A stretch of 64,000 bases of DNA from Clostridia bacterium (GTDB taxonomy: Bacteria; Bacillota; Clostridia; Christensenellales; UMGS416), in assembly GCA_016938675.1 (NCBI GenBank), contig JAFGUF010000033.1, positions 1 through 64,000 of the forward strand. Direction: 5' to 3'. Of this stretch, positions 41,809 through 51,042 are shown piece after piece (the stretch's first letter is position 1; the number at the start of each line of letters is the position of its first letter). The position numbers and the translations under genes are program-made. The notes below the pieces were generated by a model, which did no database searches, was not told where the DNA came from, and saw nothing but the letters and a program-made list of their open reading frames with translations.

Positions 41809-42834
41809 TTAATTCGCAATAAGGTTGATAACCAGCTTTTCAAGCGCCGCAGCGTCGTTTATCCTGCCACGTTTCGCAAGATAATCGGCATCACCACACA
41901 TTTTCAGAATTTCTTGTCTTTTACCCTTTTCTATTTTAAGTCCTTGAGAATACATTTTTTTTATTACAAATGATTTTACTCCCAGTCGCATTTCAAGAAT
42001 ATCATAATCAACTCTGTTGCCAAACTCTCCTTCTATGTCCTCAATAAATGCGTATACCCTGTATTGCCTTTCAATTAAGGATATAATTCCTCCGATGTTT
42101 TCCCCCGCCATAAGCATTTCCTCAAGTATTTGCAGTGCTTCGCCTTTCTTTCTGTTGTCTATTGCCTTTATCATATTAAAGACGTTATAATCAGTGCTCG
42201 CATGGCACACCTTCTCAACATCACTTGTCTTTATCTCACCCTGGGCATAATTCTGCAGTTTATCCAACTCATTCTCCAGCGACAGCAAATCTGCTCCTGT
42301 GTAGTTAATCAAAAAATTAATAACTGATAATGAGATTTCTGCTCCTTTGCTTTCAGCTATCTCCTTAATCAGGTTCGCCTTATCCTGTTCTGTTATTTTG
42401 TCATATGATACTGCAAGATTCTTTTTTTTGAATACCTTTAGTAATGGATTATCTGCAGCCACTGCGCCCCTGCATAGAAAAAAGATGCAGCAATCCTCAT
42501 ATTCTTTTTCGGCCATTGCTTTGAAGTATTCTTCTGCCTTTATCATATCTGCACTCTTATACTGTGCCTTTGTAGCATAGAATTTTTTGTAGCTGTCTAT
42601 TATAACTATCCTCTTTTCAGCCATAAATGGCAGCATATTAATTGCTTCGTTTATTTTCTCAATATCTTCATCAACTATTTTTGCTACATTTATATCTTCA
42701 AGGCCGGAAGGAACATATAAAGATACTGCTTTCTTTATAGCAACGTCTTTCAAATATTCCCCGCTTCCATAAAGAAGGCATATGCCGGAAAATTCTTTTT
42801 TGTCTATTGATTCTTTTAGCTGCTGCCAGTTCAT
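41809..42834 (-). CDS. holA: DNA polymerase III delta subunit
   Basis: 341 aa. It loads the beta clamp together with gamma/tau and delta-prime. The N-terminus FSGICLLYGSGEYLKDVAIKKA and the helical middle domain (GADLLSLENELDKLQNYA; DYNVFNMIKAID; IGGIISLIERQYRVY) follow the HolA pattern. It starts directly at the comEC stop (TAAATG). comEC followed by holA is the standard Firmicutes order, and the usual next gene rpsT is absent here; a Gfo/Idh/MocA gene takes its place. Confidence 0.92.
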   Translation of the reverse strand: MNWQQLKESIDKKEFSGICLLYGSGEYLKDVAIKKAVSLYVPSGLEDINVAKIVDEDIEKINEAINMLPFMAEKRIVIIDSYKKFYATKAQYKSADMIKAEEYFKAMAEKEYEDCCIFFLCRGAVAADNPLLKVFKKKNLAVSYDKITEQDKANLIKEIAESKGAEISLSVINFLINYTGADLLSLENELDKLQNYAQGEIKTSDVEKVCHASTDYNVFNMIKAIDNRKKGEALQILEEMLMAGENIGGIISLIERQYRVYAFIEDIEGEFGNRVDYDILEMRLGVKSFVIKKMYSQGLKIEKGKRQEILKMCGDADYLAKRGRINDAAALEKLVINLIAN

Positions 42835-45045
42835 TTATTTTTCTCCCTCAGGATAGTATGTGAATGCTCCGCTGTTGTTTATATTAAAGGTAAGCATATA
42901 ACTGCCGTCTGATTTTTCAGGCATATATGCCATAAGGTAGTCCCTTGAATTCATTATAACATATTTGCAATCAGCATAGGCAGCATTTTCTATTCTCTGC
43001 TTTGTCCATCGGCTGCTTATCATTATCGCGCATTCCGACTTCGGTATCGCTCCTTCTCTCAGCCTCAAAGGATCAATGTATACAAATTCTGTTCCATGAT
43101 AATTTATATACACATAGTAGTGAACAATAGCGTTTTCATTGGCTTGGAAGGGAGAAATATATAGTGATGTGTCCCCGATTTTAATCATTTCACCGCTTTC
43201 TGCGGGAATATAATTATTTTCTCCTGAATAATTTTCAAGCAAATCCTTGCTAGCAATTATTTCCCCAAACTCTATTCCCTCTAAGCCTTCTATCAGTTCA
43301 TCCAAATCATCTGCCTTATTTCCTGAATATATAAGCATGTCAACTTCATTTTCTCCAATATCTTTAAGCACTCGCTCTATACCGCCGTCATCTTCGTTTA
43401 TTATCAGTATTGTTTCACCGTCTTCATATATATATACAAAAGCAGCATCATAGCCAGCATATATCTCTATTTTTTCCTGCTGCGGCCACAATGCTCCTGC
43501 GGCAAGCACCAAAGCTATAGCCGCAGCTCCGGATGCAATCCTGATTCTTTTGTATCCTTTTATAGCGGCATCTGTCATAAGCAAGCTGACAGCAATTATC
43601 AACAGCGCTGCATATACACTTATGCTTCTGAAACTGATATCAATATTGATTGCAGAGAATGCTTTTATCAGATAGGCCATGAGGTTTACTACTCCATCTA
43701 CTGTCCAAATAATTACCGTTCCTAAAATGGGAATAAATGAAAAAGCATAGTATGCAAGGAGAATTGAAATAAGCAAAACCGTCATCGGCACGAAAACAAT
43801 ATTCCATATGGGTGAAAAAAGAGCTACCTGTCCAAATACCCTGGCTGTAATAACCCATGAAAATACAAGCACAGACATAGATACGATAAACATGGAAACC
43901 GGATAAAAGCTAATGAATTTTTTCATTTTTGCAGTTTTCGCCCTCTTCACCGCAGGCACATAAACTAGGCCTATTGCCGCAACGCAGGCGACAGAAAGCA
44001 AAAATCCTATATCCACTATGTAAAACGGCTCCATTACAAGAAGTCCGATGACAGCTATAGAAAGAAAGTCTGTCAAGTTTCCCTTTAACCCGGTATACTG
44101 ATACATTACAATCAGCAGCCACATGAAAATTGCCCTAAGTAAAGAAGCCCTGCTCCCTACCACAAAGTATAGAAGCACAACAAGAACAGTGCTCCCTGCC
44201 ACTTTAACCAAGAATCGCTTCTTAGTTCTTTGGCAGTACAGCTCCCACAATAACAAAAGCGCTCCTATATGAAGTCCGGATATTGCAAATATATGGGCTA
44301 TCCCAAGCTCGGAGCAAGCCGCATATATATCCTTATCCATATAGCTTTTATCGCCTGTTGTCAGAGAATATAGTATGCCGGATACAGGCTGTATAAAGTC
44401 CTTATTGAGCTTAGTATATATCTTGCCTTGAAGAATACTGCTTATGGATGATGTTTCCGCCTTTTCAGTCACTGCAATATAAGAATCAAAAACGGTGCAT
44501 ACATACTGAATGCCTTTTGTCATTAAGTATCGTTTTTCTGAGTACATGCCTGACTGCTGCGCTGCTGCAGGTTTTTCAAGAACTGCTTTTAATGCTATTA
44601 TGTCGCCTTCTTTTATATAATCTCTATCTGTAATATTGGATATTTTAATTTTTGATTCTATATGATTGTTATCTGTAATTACATCTGAAATAATATATTC
44701 ATAGGAATATCCTGTTACCTTTACGCTCTCCACACGTCCAGTAATCCGGCATTCATCCGGCGGAATATAGTCGGTATTGTACCATTCTGGTATGCTTTTG
44801 AAGCACAATATGTAGCCTAGCGCTAAAAATAACAGAAGGAAAACATACTTAGATTTCTTTTTGTTCAGAACTAGATATACTATGGTAAAAAACGATGCAG
44901 CGGCTAGTATAATAACATATAGCACAGGAATTGCAATGCTTATTGCTAAATAAGCGCCCATCATAAAAGAAAGAGCATATCCCATCAAAGGGTGCTCTTT
45001 CATCAGTACAAATCGTATTTTTTTCGCACCGTTTACATCAGCCAC
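42835..45045 (-). CDS. comEC: ComEC-like DNA uptake channel with degenerate C-terminal domain
   Basis: 736 aa. The N-terminal OB-like domain, then the Competence domain with ISGLHIGALLLLWELYC and about ten membrane helices, match ComEC, which moves single-stranded DNA into the cell. The C-terminal ~200 residues follow the metallo-beta-lactamase fold (KIEIYAGYDAAFVYIYEDGETILI) but VDMLIYSGNKADDLDEL stands where ComEC has the metal-binding THxxxDH, so the nuclease-like site looks lost. It lies between a separate metallo-hydrolase gene and holA. Whether the cell is competent cannot be told. Confidence 0.88.
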   Translation of the reverse strand: MADVNGAKKIRFVLMKEHPLMGYALSFMMGAYLAISIAIPVLYVIILAAASFFTIVYLVLNKKKSKYVFLLLFLALGYILCFKSIPEWYNTDYIPPDECRITGRVESVKVTGYSYEYIISDVITDNNHIESKIKISNITDRDYIKEGDIIALKAVLEKPAAAQQSGMYSEKRYLMTKGIQYVCTVFDSYIAVTEKAETSSISSILQGKIYTKLNKDFIQPVSGILYSLTTGDKSYMDKDIYAACSELGIAHIFAISGLHIGALLLLWELYCQRTKKRFLVKVAGSTVLVVLLYFVVGSRASLLRAIFMWLLIVMYQYTGLKGNLTDFLSIAVIGLLVMEPFYIVDIGFLLSVACVAAIGLVYVPAVKRAKTAKMKKFISFYPVSMFIVSMSVLVFSWVITARVFGQVALFSPIWNIVFVPMTVLLISILLAYYAFSFIPILGTVIIWTVDGVVNLMAYLIKAFSAINIDISFRSISVYAALLIIAVSLLMTDAAIKGYKRIRIASGAAAIALVLAAGALWPQQEKIEIYAGYDAAFVYIYEDGETILIINEDDGGIERVLKDIGENEVDMLIYSGNKADDLDELIEGLEGIEFGEIIASKDLLENYSGENNYIPAESGEMIKIGDTSLYISPFQANENAIVHYYVYINYHGTEFVYIDPLRLREGAIPKSECAIMISSRWTKQRIENAAYADCKYVIMNSRDYLMAYMPEKSDGSYMLTFNINNSGAFTYYPEGEK

Positions 45046-45056
45046 ATTGTGCCTCT

Positions 45057-45782
45057 TTAGATTTTTATTGTTAGGTCGGGTTTTGCAAGAGTCGTATATT
45101 TGAATTCGCTTTTTGCTTCCACCAAATGATTCTCTGTGCTGATATGAGGCAGGAAATGTGTAAGCATTAGCTTTGCAGCACCTGCTTCCTTCGCCATCTC
45201 CGCTGCCTGTTTCGCGCTGGCATGCGGAAGCCCTTTCTGATATGTCTCATTGTTAAATGCAGCGTCGCATACTAATAGATCGCACCACTTTGCAAACTTG
45301 CCCAAAACTGGCGTGTATTCAGTATCACCTGAATATACAATTACGCTTTCTGATGTCTTCATTTTAACGGCATATGTCATCACCTTATGCTTCATCTGAG
45401 CAAATTCAAGGGTAATATCGCCAGCCTGATATCTTTCGCCCTCTCTTATAGCCACCACATCAAATGATTTTGCACTTTTTAATATAAAGCTTTCAGCCTC
45501 AGGCTTATCAGGAATATATAGCTTCACCTTGGGCAGGCCCAGCATCTGCAGCGCATATCCAAGCACGATCATATCCGCCATATGGTCGCCGTGCAAATGA
45601 CTTAAAACAATCGCATCTATAAAACCTATATCAACTTTTTTTATCAGCTTTTGGAATATGCCGCTTCCGCAGTCTACGAGTATTTTAGCCTTATTACTCT
45701 CTGCTAGGTATCCGGAACACGCATTGTCGGGTGTAGGGTATGCTCCGCTGCAGCCTAAAACAGTAAATTTAATCTTGCTCAT
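45057..45782 (-). CDS. MBL-fold metallo-hydrolase (RNase Z-like)
   Basis: 241 aa. Complete metal-binding set: AIVLSHLHGDHMADM (HxHxDH), the following His region, SGDTEYTPVLGKF and LMLTHFLPH. The N-terminus KFTVLGCSGAYPTPDNACSGYL is typical of the YhfI / RNase Z-like group. Bacillus YhfI function is unknown; tRNA 3' processing is less likely since no exosite arm is seen. It is 11 bp upstream of comEC in the same transcript and starts inside the ECF gene (14-bp overlap). Confidence 0.87.
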   Translation of the reverse strand: MSKIKFTVLGCSGAYPTPDNACSGYLAESNKAKILVDCGSGIFQKLIKKVDIGFIDAIVLSHLHGDHMADMIVLGYALQMLGLPKVKLYIPDKPEAESFILKSAKSFDVVAIREGERYQAGDITLEFAQMKHKVMTYAVKMKTSESVIVYSGDTEYTPVLGKFAKWCDLLVCDAAFNNETYQKGLPHASAKQAAEMAKEAGAAKLMLTHFLPHISTENHLVEAKSEFKYTTLAKPDLTIKI

Positions 45783-46320
45783 TTTTCTTTGCCGCTTTCC
45801 ATCTTACAAATGGGTCAAATGCTTTAACGTTATCCATAACCGTAATTATAGCGGTGCCTAATACTACGCCGGCTGCCGCTTGAATCAGGTTGCTGCCCAA
45901 TGCGCCTACTGCTCCACCTATTCCATAGAGCAGGTTGTCATATGCAAAGTAGCCACCCACCATTATAGCGGCTCCTATGGCCATAGCAAAAATATTCGTT
46001 AAAGGCTTGTATGAAAACGTTTTCATCAGTGCGTAGCTTACAAATGCCATAAGAAACTTGATTACCGCCGTTGCAGGTGCATACTGAGCCCATCCAAGCA
46101 ATATATCAGCCAAGGCTGAGCCTATCGCTGCCGCAAACCCGGCAACAGGCCCTCCTAGCGCCCATGCGCAGGCATAAATCATGCTATCACCTGCATGTAT
46201 ATATCCATAACCGCCCGGAATGGGAAAAGACAAAGTAGTGAGAACTGTAATTAGAGCGGCAAAAATTGCCGCCATTGTCAATGTCCTTACGGGCATTTGT
46301 TTATTGTTGTGTTTATTCAT
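45769..46320 (-). CDS. ECF transporter S component
   Basis: 183 aa, about six membrane segments. The family pattern is present: an N-terminal cytoplasmic tail with basic residues (MPVRTLTMAAIFAALITVLT), then GYGYIHAGDSMIYACAWALGGPVAGFAAAIGSALADILLGW and APATAVIKFLMAF. S components capture vitamins or precursors and use a shared energising module (EcfA/A'/T), which is not in this window. The ligand cannot be assigned; the set includes thiamin-precursor and pantothenate types. Its promoter predicts a leaderless mRNA, and no ribosome site precedes the ATG. Confidence 0.87.
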   Translation of the reverse strand: MNKHNNKQMPVRTLTMAAIFAALITVLTTLSFPIPGGYGYIHAGDSMIYACAWALGGPVAGFAAAIGSALADILLGWAQYAPATAVIKFLMAFVSYALMKTFSYKPLTNIFAMAIGAAIMVGGYFAYDNLLYGIGGAVGALGSNLIQAAAGVVLGTAIITVMDNVKAFDPFVRWKAAKKNEQD

Positions 46321-46326
46321 AAAGCC

Positions 46327-46355
46327 ATTATAGTTTATATGATTTTATTTTGCAA
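46327..46355 (-). promoter_or_regulatory. Promoter of the ECF-MBL-comEC-holA operon, start at the ATG
   Basis: Minus strand TTGCAA (46355-46350), 17-bp spacer, TATAAT (46332-46327), then GGCTTT and ATG. +1 falls on the A of the start codon at 46320. Confidence 0.75.
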
Positions 46356-46371
46356 TAAAATTGAAACAAAA

Positions 46372-46779
46372 TTAAGACGGCGGTGCTAGAAAAGCCAGTG
46401 ATTCATACGGCAGATTTCTAAGCACAGAATACACAATTGCAAATGCCAGAAAAGCCCATGCAAACCATGCAGGTATTCTAGGAAACTCCTTGTCAAAAAA
46501 AGACCACCTGATGAAGTAAAAATATATAACAAGAAGTACCAGAAGCAAAAAGGGACCTAGAATATTGTATCTAAATGCAGTGCCGAAATCTCCGTGCATT
46601 GCAAAATAGACAAATCGCGTCAGCCCGCAGCTCATGCAATTCAAGTTCAATACTGTCTTTGTAACACATCTGATATGCACGCCTCCTTCTGTAGGAGGTG
46701 CAAAGTATATATATACTAAATAAGAAATTATGGCAACAGTCAAAACTATTGCCATAATCTTTTTACTGTTATTCTTCAT
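46372..46779 (-). CDS. DUF2752 membrane protein
   Basis: 135 aa from MKNNSKKIM; the track start lies 14 residues upstream inside the preceding gene. Three membrane helices. The DUF2752 core is LNLNCMSCGLTRFVYFAMHGDFGTAFRYN, a CxxCGLTR motif conserved across bacteria of many phyla. The function is unknown. It starts 1 bp after the stop of the zinc-ribbon protein gene, a pairing often seen for this family. Confidence 0.85.
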   Translation of the reverse strand: MKNNSKKIMAIVLTVAIISYLVYIYFAPPTEGGVHIRCVTKTVLNLNCMSCGLTRFVYFAMHGDFGTAFRYNILGPFLLLVLLVIYFYFIRWSFFDKEFPRIPAWFAWAFLAFAIVYSVLRNLPYESLAFLAPPS

Positions 46780-46780
46780 T

Positions 46781-47296
46781 TTAATAGTAGGTATATGTGC
46801 CTTCCGAGACAAGCCATACAATCCCTATAACATTAACGATAACTCCCAATACAATTCCCCCTATTACCAGCCACTTTGCTGTGTTGGCTCTGCTCATTGA
46901 TTCATCTATGTTGCCTGCATTAAAGCTGGAAACAGACATAATTGACAGTACTAGACCAGGAATTGTAAATAAATTACTGCAACAGAAAAGAGTAACAAGA
47001 GCTGTTATAAGCCACGGCATTCCCGGATTCTTTCTGTTAGGCGGTGCGCCGTTATACTGCTGCTGTTGAGGCTGCGAATAATTTGTACCTGAGTAGTTAT
47101 TTCCGCTTGAATACTGCTGATTCTCTTGTGTATAGTTGCTGCTAGAAGGCGTTGGAATGCTTCCTTGAAAACCATCATATCCGCTTTGTCTGCTAGCACT
47201 TGAGTCAAAGTTGTCATCTGCTAGACTAGCTCCGCATTCCGTGCAGAATACTGCATCATCATCTAAAGAAGCTGAGCAATTCTTACAATACTTCAT
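46781..47296 (-). CDS. Zinc-ribbon membrane protein (DUF4190-like)
   Basis: 171 aa. An N-terminal zinc ribbon MKYCKNCSASLDDDAVFCTECG is followed by a disordered Ser/Gln/Asn/Tyr-rich linker (TNYSQPQQQQYNG) and then two membrane helices, the second reading WLVIGGIVLGVIVNVIGIVWLV. The segment between, FTIPGLVLSIMSVSSFNAGN, fits DUF4190. The function is unknown. It is translated with the DUF2752 gene (1 bp apart). Confidence 0.82.
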   Translation of the reverse strand: MKYCKNCSASLDDDAVFCTECGASLADDNFDSSASRQSGYDGFQGSIPTPSSSNYTQENQQYSSGNNYSGTNYSQPQQQQYNGAPPNRKNPGMPWLITALVTLFCCSNLFTIPGLVLSIMSVSSFNAGNIDESMSRANTAKWLVIGGIVLGVIVNVIGIVWLVSEGTYTYY

Positions 47297-47409
47297 ACTT
47301 ATCTCTCCTTAATAATTTATATTATAATATCATCATTCAATTTGCTTTTTGTATTTTTCTGCCTAAATTATACACTTTTGCCGATTATACGGCACAAACT
47401 GCTATTTTA

Positions 47410-47952
47410 CTACTCCATTTCCTGAAAAGCTACTGCAACGGCATCGAAGGCCGCTATCATTGCAATGGTCGAGGCCGTAGCCAAAGAATTCTTCTCGTCA
47501 ACTTCTCTCTCAACAGATACTTTAAGCAGCAGGTCACTTTTTAGCCCAAGCTGGGAAGCAGGATTTGAAGTAACTCCGATTATTTTTACGCCTTTGTTGG
47601 CGCAGGGCTTAAGCATTTTTACAATTTCGTCGGTGTTTCCGCCCTTTGAAATCATTATCAGCACATCGCCCTTCTGCAGCAGCCCCATTGTTGCGCTTAA
47701 GCCTATTCCAAGGGGCACAAAGCTTGCGGGTATGTCGACGCAGCATAGAGTATGGGCAATCTTCTCCCCGGTAGCTCCAGATGTTCCTTTGCCTGTAATG
47801 TAAACCCTACACCTGCGCTTAAGGCACTCCTTTATTTCCGTAATTACGCTGTTGAATGAAACTGGGTCAACGGAGTCTGAAAGTTTCTGTATGGACCTTG
47901 ATTCCATCTGCCACACTATTTTAGCTCTGTCAAAGTAAGTTTTATTATCCAT
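47410..47952 (-). CDS. SIS-domain sugar-phosphate isomerase-like protein
   Basis: 180 aa from MDNKTYFD, eight bases after GGAG; the track start is seven residues longer. A SIS fold is clear: CRVYITGKGTSGATGEKIAHTL, GDVLIMISKGGNTDEIVKMLKPC, VKIIGVTSNPASQLGLKSDLLL, and SLATASTIAMIAAFDAVAV at the end. It resembles KdsD/GutQ and HxlB. These proteins isomerise or bind phosphosugars. No sugar genes adjoin, so the substrate is open. Single gene. Confidence 0.85.
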   Translation of the reverse strand: MDNKTYFDRAKIVWQMESRSIQKLSDSVDPVSFNSVITEIKECLKRRCRVYITGKGTSGATGEKIAHTLCCVDIPASFVPLGIGLSATMGLLQKGDVLIMISKGGNTDEIVKMLKPCANKGVKIIGVTSNPASQLGLKSDLLLKVSVEREVDEKNSLATASTIAMIAAFDAVAVAFQEME

Positions 47953-48078
47953 GCCATCTGCTCCTTCTTGCATATATTAGTTATTTTAACATAAAAATTT
48001 AATATCTAATAGAAGTGATTTAATTATTTTGCCAGCAGTCTTTTACAGTATCTGTTATTATCATAATGTAATTTGTTG

Positions 48079-48087
48079 TGATATAAT
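48079..48087 (+). promoter_or_regulatory. Extended -10 promoter of the acetyltransferase gene
   Basis: TGATATAAT (TGn-TATAAT), about 27 bp before the ATG at 48114, followed by AGGAAGGAT. Confidence 0.55.
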
Positions 48088-48113
48088 AGGTGGAAAAGCT
48101 AGGAAGGATTATT

Positions 48114-49232
48114 ATGAAAATAGAAAAAGCATCAAGCAAAAAGCAAATAAGAGATTTTGTGTATTTCCCTCAATCACTTTATGAAAATAATCCCTGTTAT
48201 GTGCCTCCCATATGGCTGGATGAGAAAAGCGCATACAACAAGAAAAACAATCCCATACTGGCTAATTCTGATTTTGAGCTTTTTCTGCTTTATGATAACT
48301 GCGGAAACCCTATAGGGCGCAATTTGGTTTATATAGACCACGCTCATAATGAATTCTACAAAGTGAATATGGGGTTTTTCGGCGCATTTGAATGCATAGA
48401 GGATGATAACGCCGCTGGTATGCTTATAAAGCCCGCAGAGGACTGGCTGATTGAACGAAACGTCGATACCATCAGGGGGCCTATACACCCTGTCGCCGAA
48501 AACTGGGGATTCGTATATGACGGATACCAATACCCGCCTGTATATATGTCGCCTTGGAATCCCGAATACTATCACAGCTTCTTTGTGTCGAGAGGATATG
48601 AAAAATCAAAGGATTTATTAGTATATGAGATAGATATAGAAAAGGGATATGACCTGCCTGAGCGCTACACTAGGTTTTACAATAAGTTTATGGAGCACTA
48701 TCCTGAAATAACGATCAGAAGAATTGACATGAATCACATAAAAAAGGATGCAAAGGCTATATGGGAAGTAACAAATATATCCCTAAAAGACAACTGGGGC
48801 TTTGTTCCTGTCGACATTGACGTGATGGAAGATATACTTAAGAAACTTAAGCTCATCGTTGACCCTGACGCCGTTTGGATAGTTGAAGACAGCGGCAAAC
48901 CAATAGGCTATTGCCTGGGGTTCCCTGATATAAATATTATACTTAAAAAAATAAGCGGAAAGCTATTGCCCTTTGGATGGATAAATCTTCTTTCTGGCGT
49001 TAAGCACCTTCGGGATTACAGGCTTTTCGGGCTAGCTGTGCATCCTGAATATCATAGGATGGGTCTTGACGCACTGATGTATATCAATCTTTATAATCAC
49101 CTAAAGGCCAAAAATGTGCGTATGGAGGCAAATTATATTCTGGAAGATAACCTGCATATCAAAAATTCGCTGGAAAAGCTGGGAATGGAATACCTGAAGA
49201 CCTACAGAATATATGATAAGAAACTTACATAA
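48114..49232 (+). CDS. Large GNAT-like protein
   Basis: 372 aa from MKIEKASS, seven bases after AGGAAGGAT; the track start is eight residues earlier without an SD. The N-terminal part is RDFVYFPQSLYENNPCYVPPIW. A GNAT-like fold follows in the C-terminal half, with DAVWIVEDSGKPIGYCLGFPDI and LFGLAVHPEYHRMGLDALMYINLYNHLK, the latter in the place of the acetyl-CoA loop (normally Q/RxxGxG/A), then MEANYILEDNLHIKNSLEKLGM. This two-part architecture is found in a family of unknown bacterial acetyltransferases. The substrate is unknown. Confidence 0.8.
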   Translation: MKIEKASSKKQIRDFVYFPQSLYENNPCYVPPIWLDEKSAYNKKNNPILANSDFELFLLYDNCGNPIGRNLVYIDHAHNEFYKVNMGFFGAFECIEDDNAAGMLIKPAEDWLIERNVDTIRGPIHPVAENWGFVYDGYQYPPVYMSPWNPEYYHSFFVSRGYEKSKDLLVYEIDIEKGYDLPERYTRFYNKFMEHYPEITIRRIDMNHIKKDAKAIWEVTNISLKDNWGFVPVDIDVMEDILKKLKLIVDPDAVWIVEDSGKPIGYCLGFPDINIILKKISGKLLPFGWINLLSGVKHLRDYRLFGLAVHPEYHRMGLDALMYINLYNHLKAKNVRMEANYILEDNLHIKNSLEKLGMEYLKTYRIYDKKLT

Positions 49233-49278
49233 AAATAAATCCACCAATATATAACTATTGCAAACCGCCATTAAAGCA

Positions 49279-49307
49279 TTGTTTCGCACAGATAAATGTG
49301 ATAGAAT
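49279..49307 (+). promoter_or_regulatory. Promoter of glnS
   Basis: TTGTTT (49279-49284), 17-bp spacer, TAGAAT (49302-49307), about 38 bp before the chosen ATG. Confidence 0.5.
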
Positions 49308-49345
49308 ACTTTAATTAGAAATTCAAATATATGAGAGGCACCTAT

Positions 49346-51016
49346 ATGTCATACGAACCAAAAAAAGCCCAGACAATTGAATCAACCAATTTTATAGAAA
49401 AATTCATCAATGAAGATATTGAAGAAGGTAAAGTAAAAAACTATATACACACTCGGTTTCCACCGGAACCTAACGGATACCTTCACATTGGCCATCTGAA
49501 AGCTATTTATATTGATTTTTCTATAGCAGAGAAATATCAAGGCCTTTGCAACCTGCGCTATGATGATACAAACCCCGAAAAGGAAGAAGTGGAGTTTGCA
49601 ATATCTCAGCAGGAAGATATAAAGTGGCTTGGTTTCGACTGGACCGGAGGCATATTCTACGGCTCAGACTATTTTGCAAAAACATATGAATTCGCAGTCG
49701 AGCTTATTAAGAAGGGTAAGGCCTATGTAGACGAGCTCTCACCTGAAGAGACAAGGGAATACCGCGGTACATTGACATCCCCTGGCAAAAATTCACCTTA
49801 CAGAGACAGGCCTGTTGAGGAGAATCTAAAGCTTTTTGATGAAATGAAGGAAGGCAAATATGAGGACGGTACGCTAACTCTACGTGCCAAAATCGATATG
49901 TCCAGCCCTAATATAAATATGCGGGACCCTGTAATATACCGTATAAAGCATGCTGAGCACTGGCGCGCAGGCGACAAATGGTGCATATACCCAATGTATG
50001 ACTTTGCTCATCCCATTCAGGATGCGCTCGAAAATATTACACATTCTCTTTGCTCGCTTGAATACGAGGCGCATCGCCCGCTGTATGACTGGGTAGTGGA
50101 TGAATTAGGCTTTGAACACAAGCCAAGGCAGATTGAATTTGCACGGCTGAATATTACAGGTACTGTAATGTCTAAGCGGCTGCTCAGAAGGCTGGTAGAG
50201 GAAGGCTATGTCGACGGCTGGGATGACCCAAGAATGCCCACAATCAGAGGCCTTCGCCGCAGAGGATTTACATCTGCAGCTATTAAGGACTTTGTAAAAA
50301 GAGCGGGAATTGCAAAAGCCGACTCCATAGTCGACTACAAGCTGCTCGAACACTGCGTAAGGGAAGACCTTAATGAAAATGCTCCAAGAGCTATGGTTGT
50401 AACAGAGCCTTTGAAAGTCGTTATAACAAGCTATGAAGGCAGCGAAGTATTGACAGGCAGCAATCATCCCAATCACCCTGAGTTCGGCGAGAGAGAAATG
50501 ACCTTCTCAAGAGAAATATACATAGAAAAAGGCGACTTCTGGGAAGACGCTCCTAGCAAATACCACAGACTGAAAAAGGATGGCGAAGTCAGGCTTATCA
50601 ATGCATATATTATTAAATTTGAAAAAGCCATTAAGGATGAAAACGGCAATGTAATTGAATTGCACTGCACACACGACGCCACCAGCAAATCAGGCGGAGA
50701 AACCTCAGGGAGAAAAGTAAAGGGTACTATTCACTGGGTTGATGCAAATAATTATGTACCAGTAGAAATAAAAAATTACGATGACTTAATAGATGAGAGT
50801 ATTGAAAGCGAAGACTTTATAGACAGGCTTAACAAAAACTCATTAACTATTATAAATGATGCTGTAGCTGAAAAATCACTGGAAAGTGCAAAGCAAGGAG
50901 ATAAGTTCCAGTTTATGCGCCAAGGCTACTATTGCCTAGACAGCAAGGAAAACGGGCTGGTATTTAACAGGACAGTAAGCCTTAAGGATGCGTTCTCCAG
51001 AACCATAGTAAGCTAA
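49346..51016 (+). CDS. glnS: Glutaminyl-tRNA synthetase
   Basis: 556 aa from MSYEPKKA after GAGAGG; an ATG 15 bp upstream lacks spacing. It charges tRNA-Gln directly. Class I motifs are HTRFPPEPNGYLHIGHLKA and TGTVMSKRLLRRLVE (KMSKS as MSK). DTNPEKEE, PTIRGLRRRGFTSAAIKDF and HWVDANNYVPVEI match the proteobacterial and eukaryotic GlnRS. Most Firmicutes use GatCAB, so this gene was likely gained by transfer, as in some other Clostridia. No T-box is seen upstream. The regulator gene follows 26 bp later. Confidence 0.95.
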   Translation: MSYEPKKAQTIESTNFIEKFINEDIEEGKVKNYIHTRFPPEPNGYLHIGHLKAIYIDFSIAEKYQGLCNLRYDDTNPEKEEVEFAISQQEDIKWLGFDWTGGIFYGSDYFAKTYEFAVELIKKGKAYVDELSPEETREYRGTLTSPGKNSPYRDRPVEENLKLFDEMKEGKYEDGTLTLRAKIDMSSPNINMRDPVIYRIKHAEHWRAGDKWCIYPMYDFAHPIQDALENITHSLCSLEYEAHRPLYDWVVDELGFEHKPRQIEFARLNITGTVMSKRLLRRLVEEGYVDGWDDPRMPTIRGLRRRGFTSAAIKDFVKRAGIAKADSIVDYKLLEHCVREDLNENAPRAMVVTEPLKVVITSYEGSEVLTGSNHPNHPEFGEREMTFSREIYIEKGDFWEDAPSKYHRLKKDGEVRLINAYIIKFEKAIKDENGNVIELHCTHDATSKSGGETSGRKVKGTIHWVDANNYVPVEIKNYDDLIDESIESEDFIDRLNKNSLTIINDAVAEKSLESAKQGDKFQFMRQGYYCLDSKENGLVFNRTVSLKDAFSRTIVS

Positions 51017-51042
51017 AGCACAGAGGCGGATAAAAGGAAATT

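Noticed and set aside
49233-49345. T-box leader upstream of glnS (and likewise 15024-15112 upstream of gltX)
   Set aside because: Both regions are about 90-110 bp, too short for a T-box, and lack the conserved T-box sequence and terminator.
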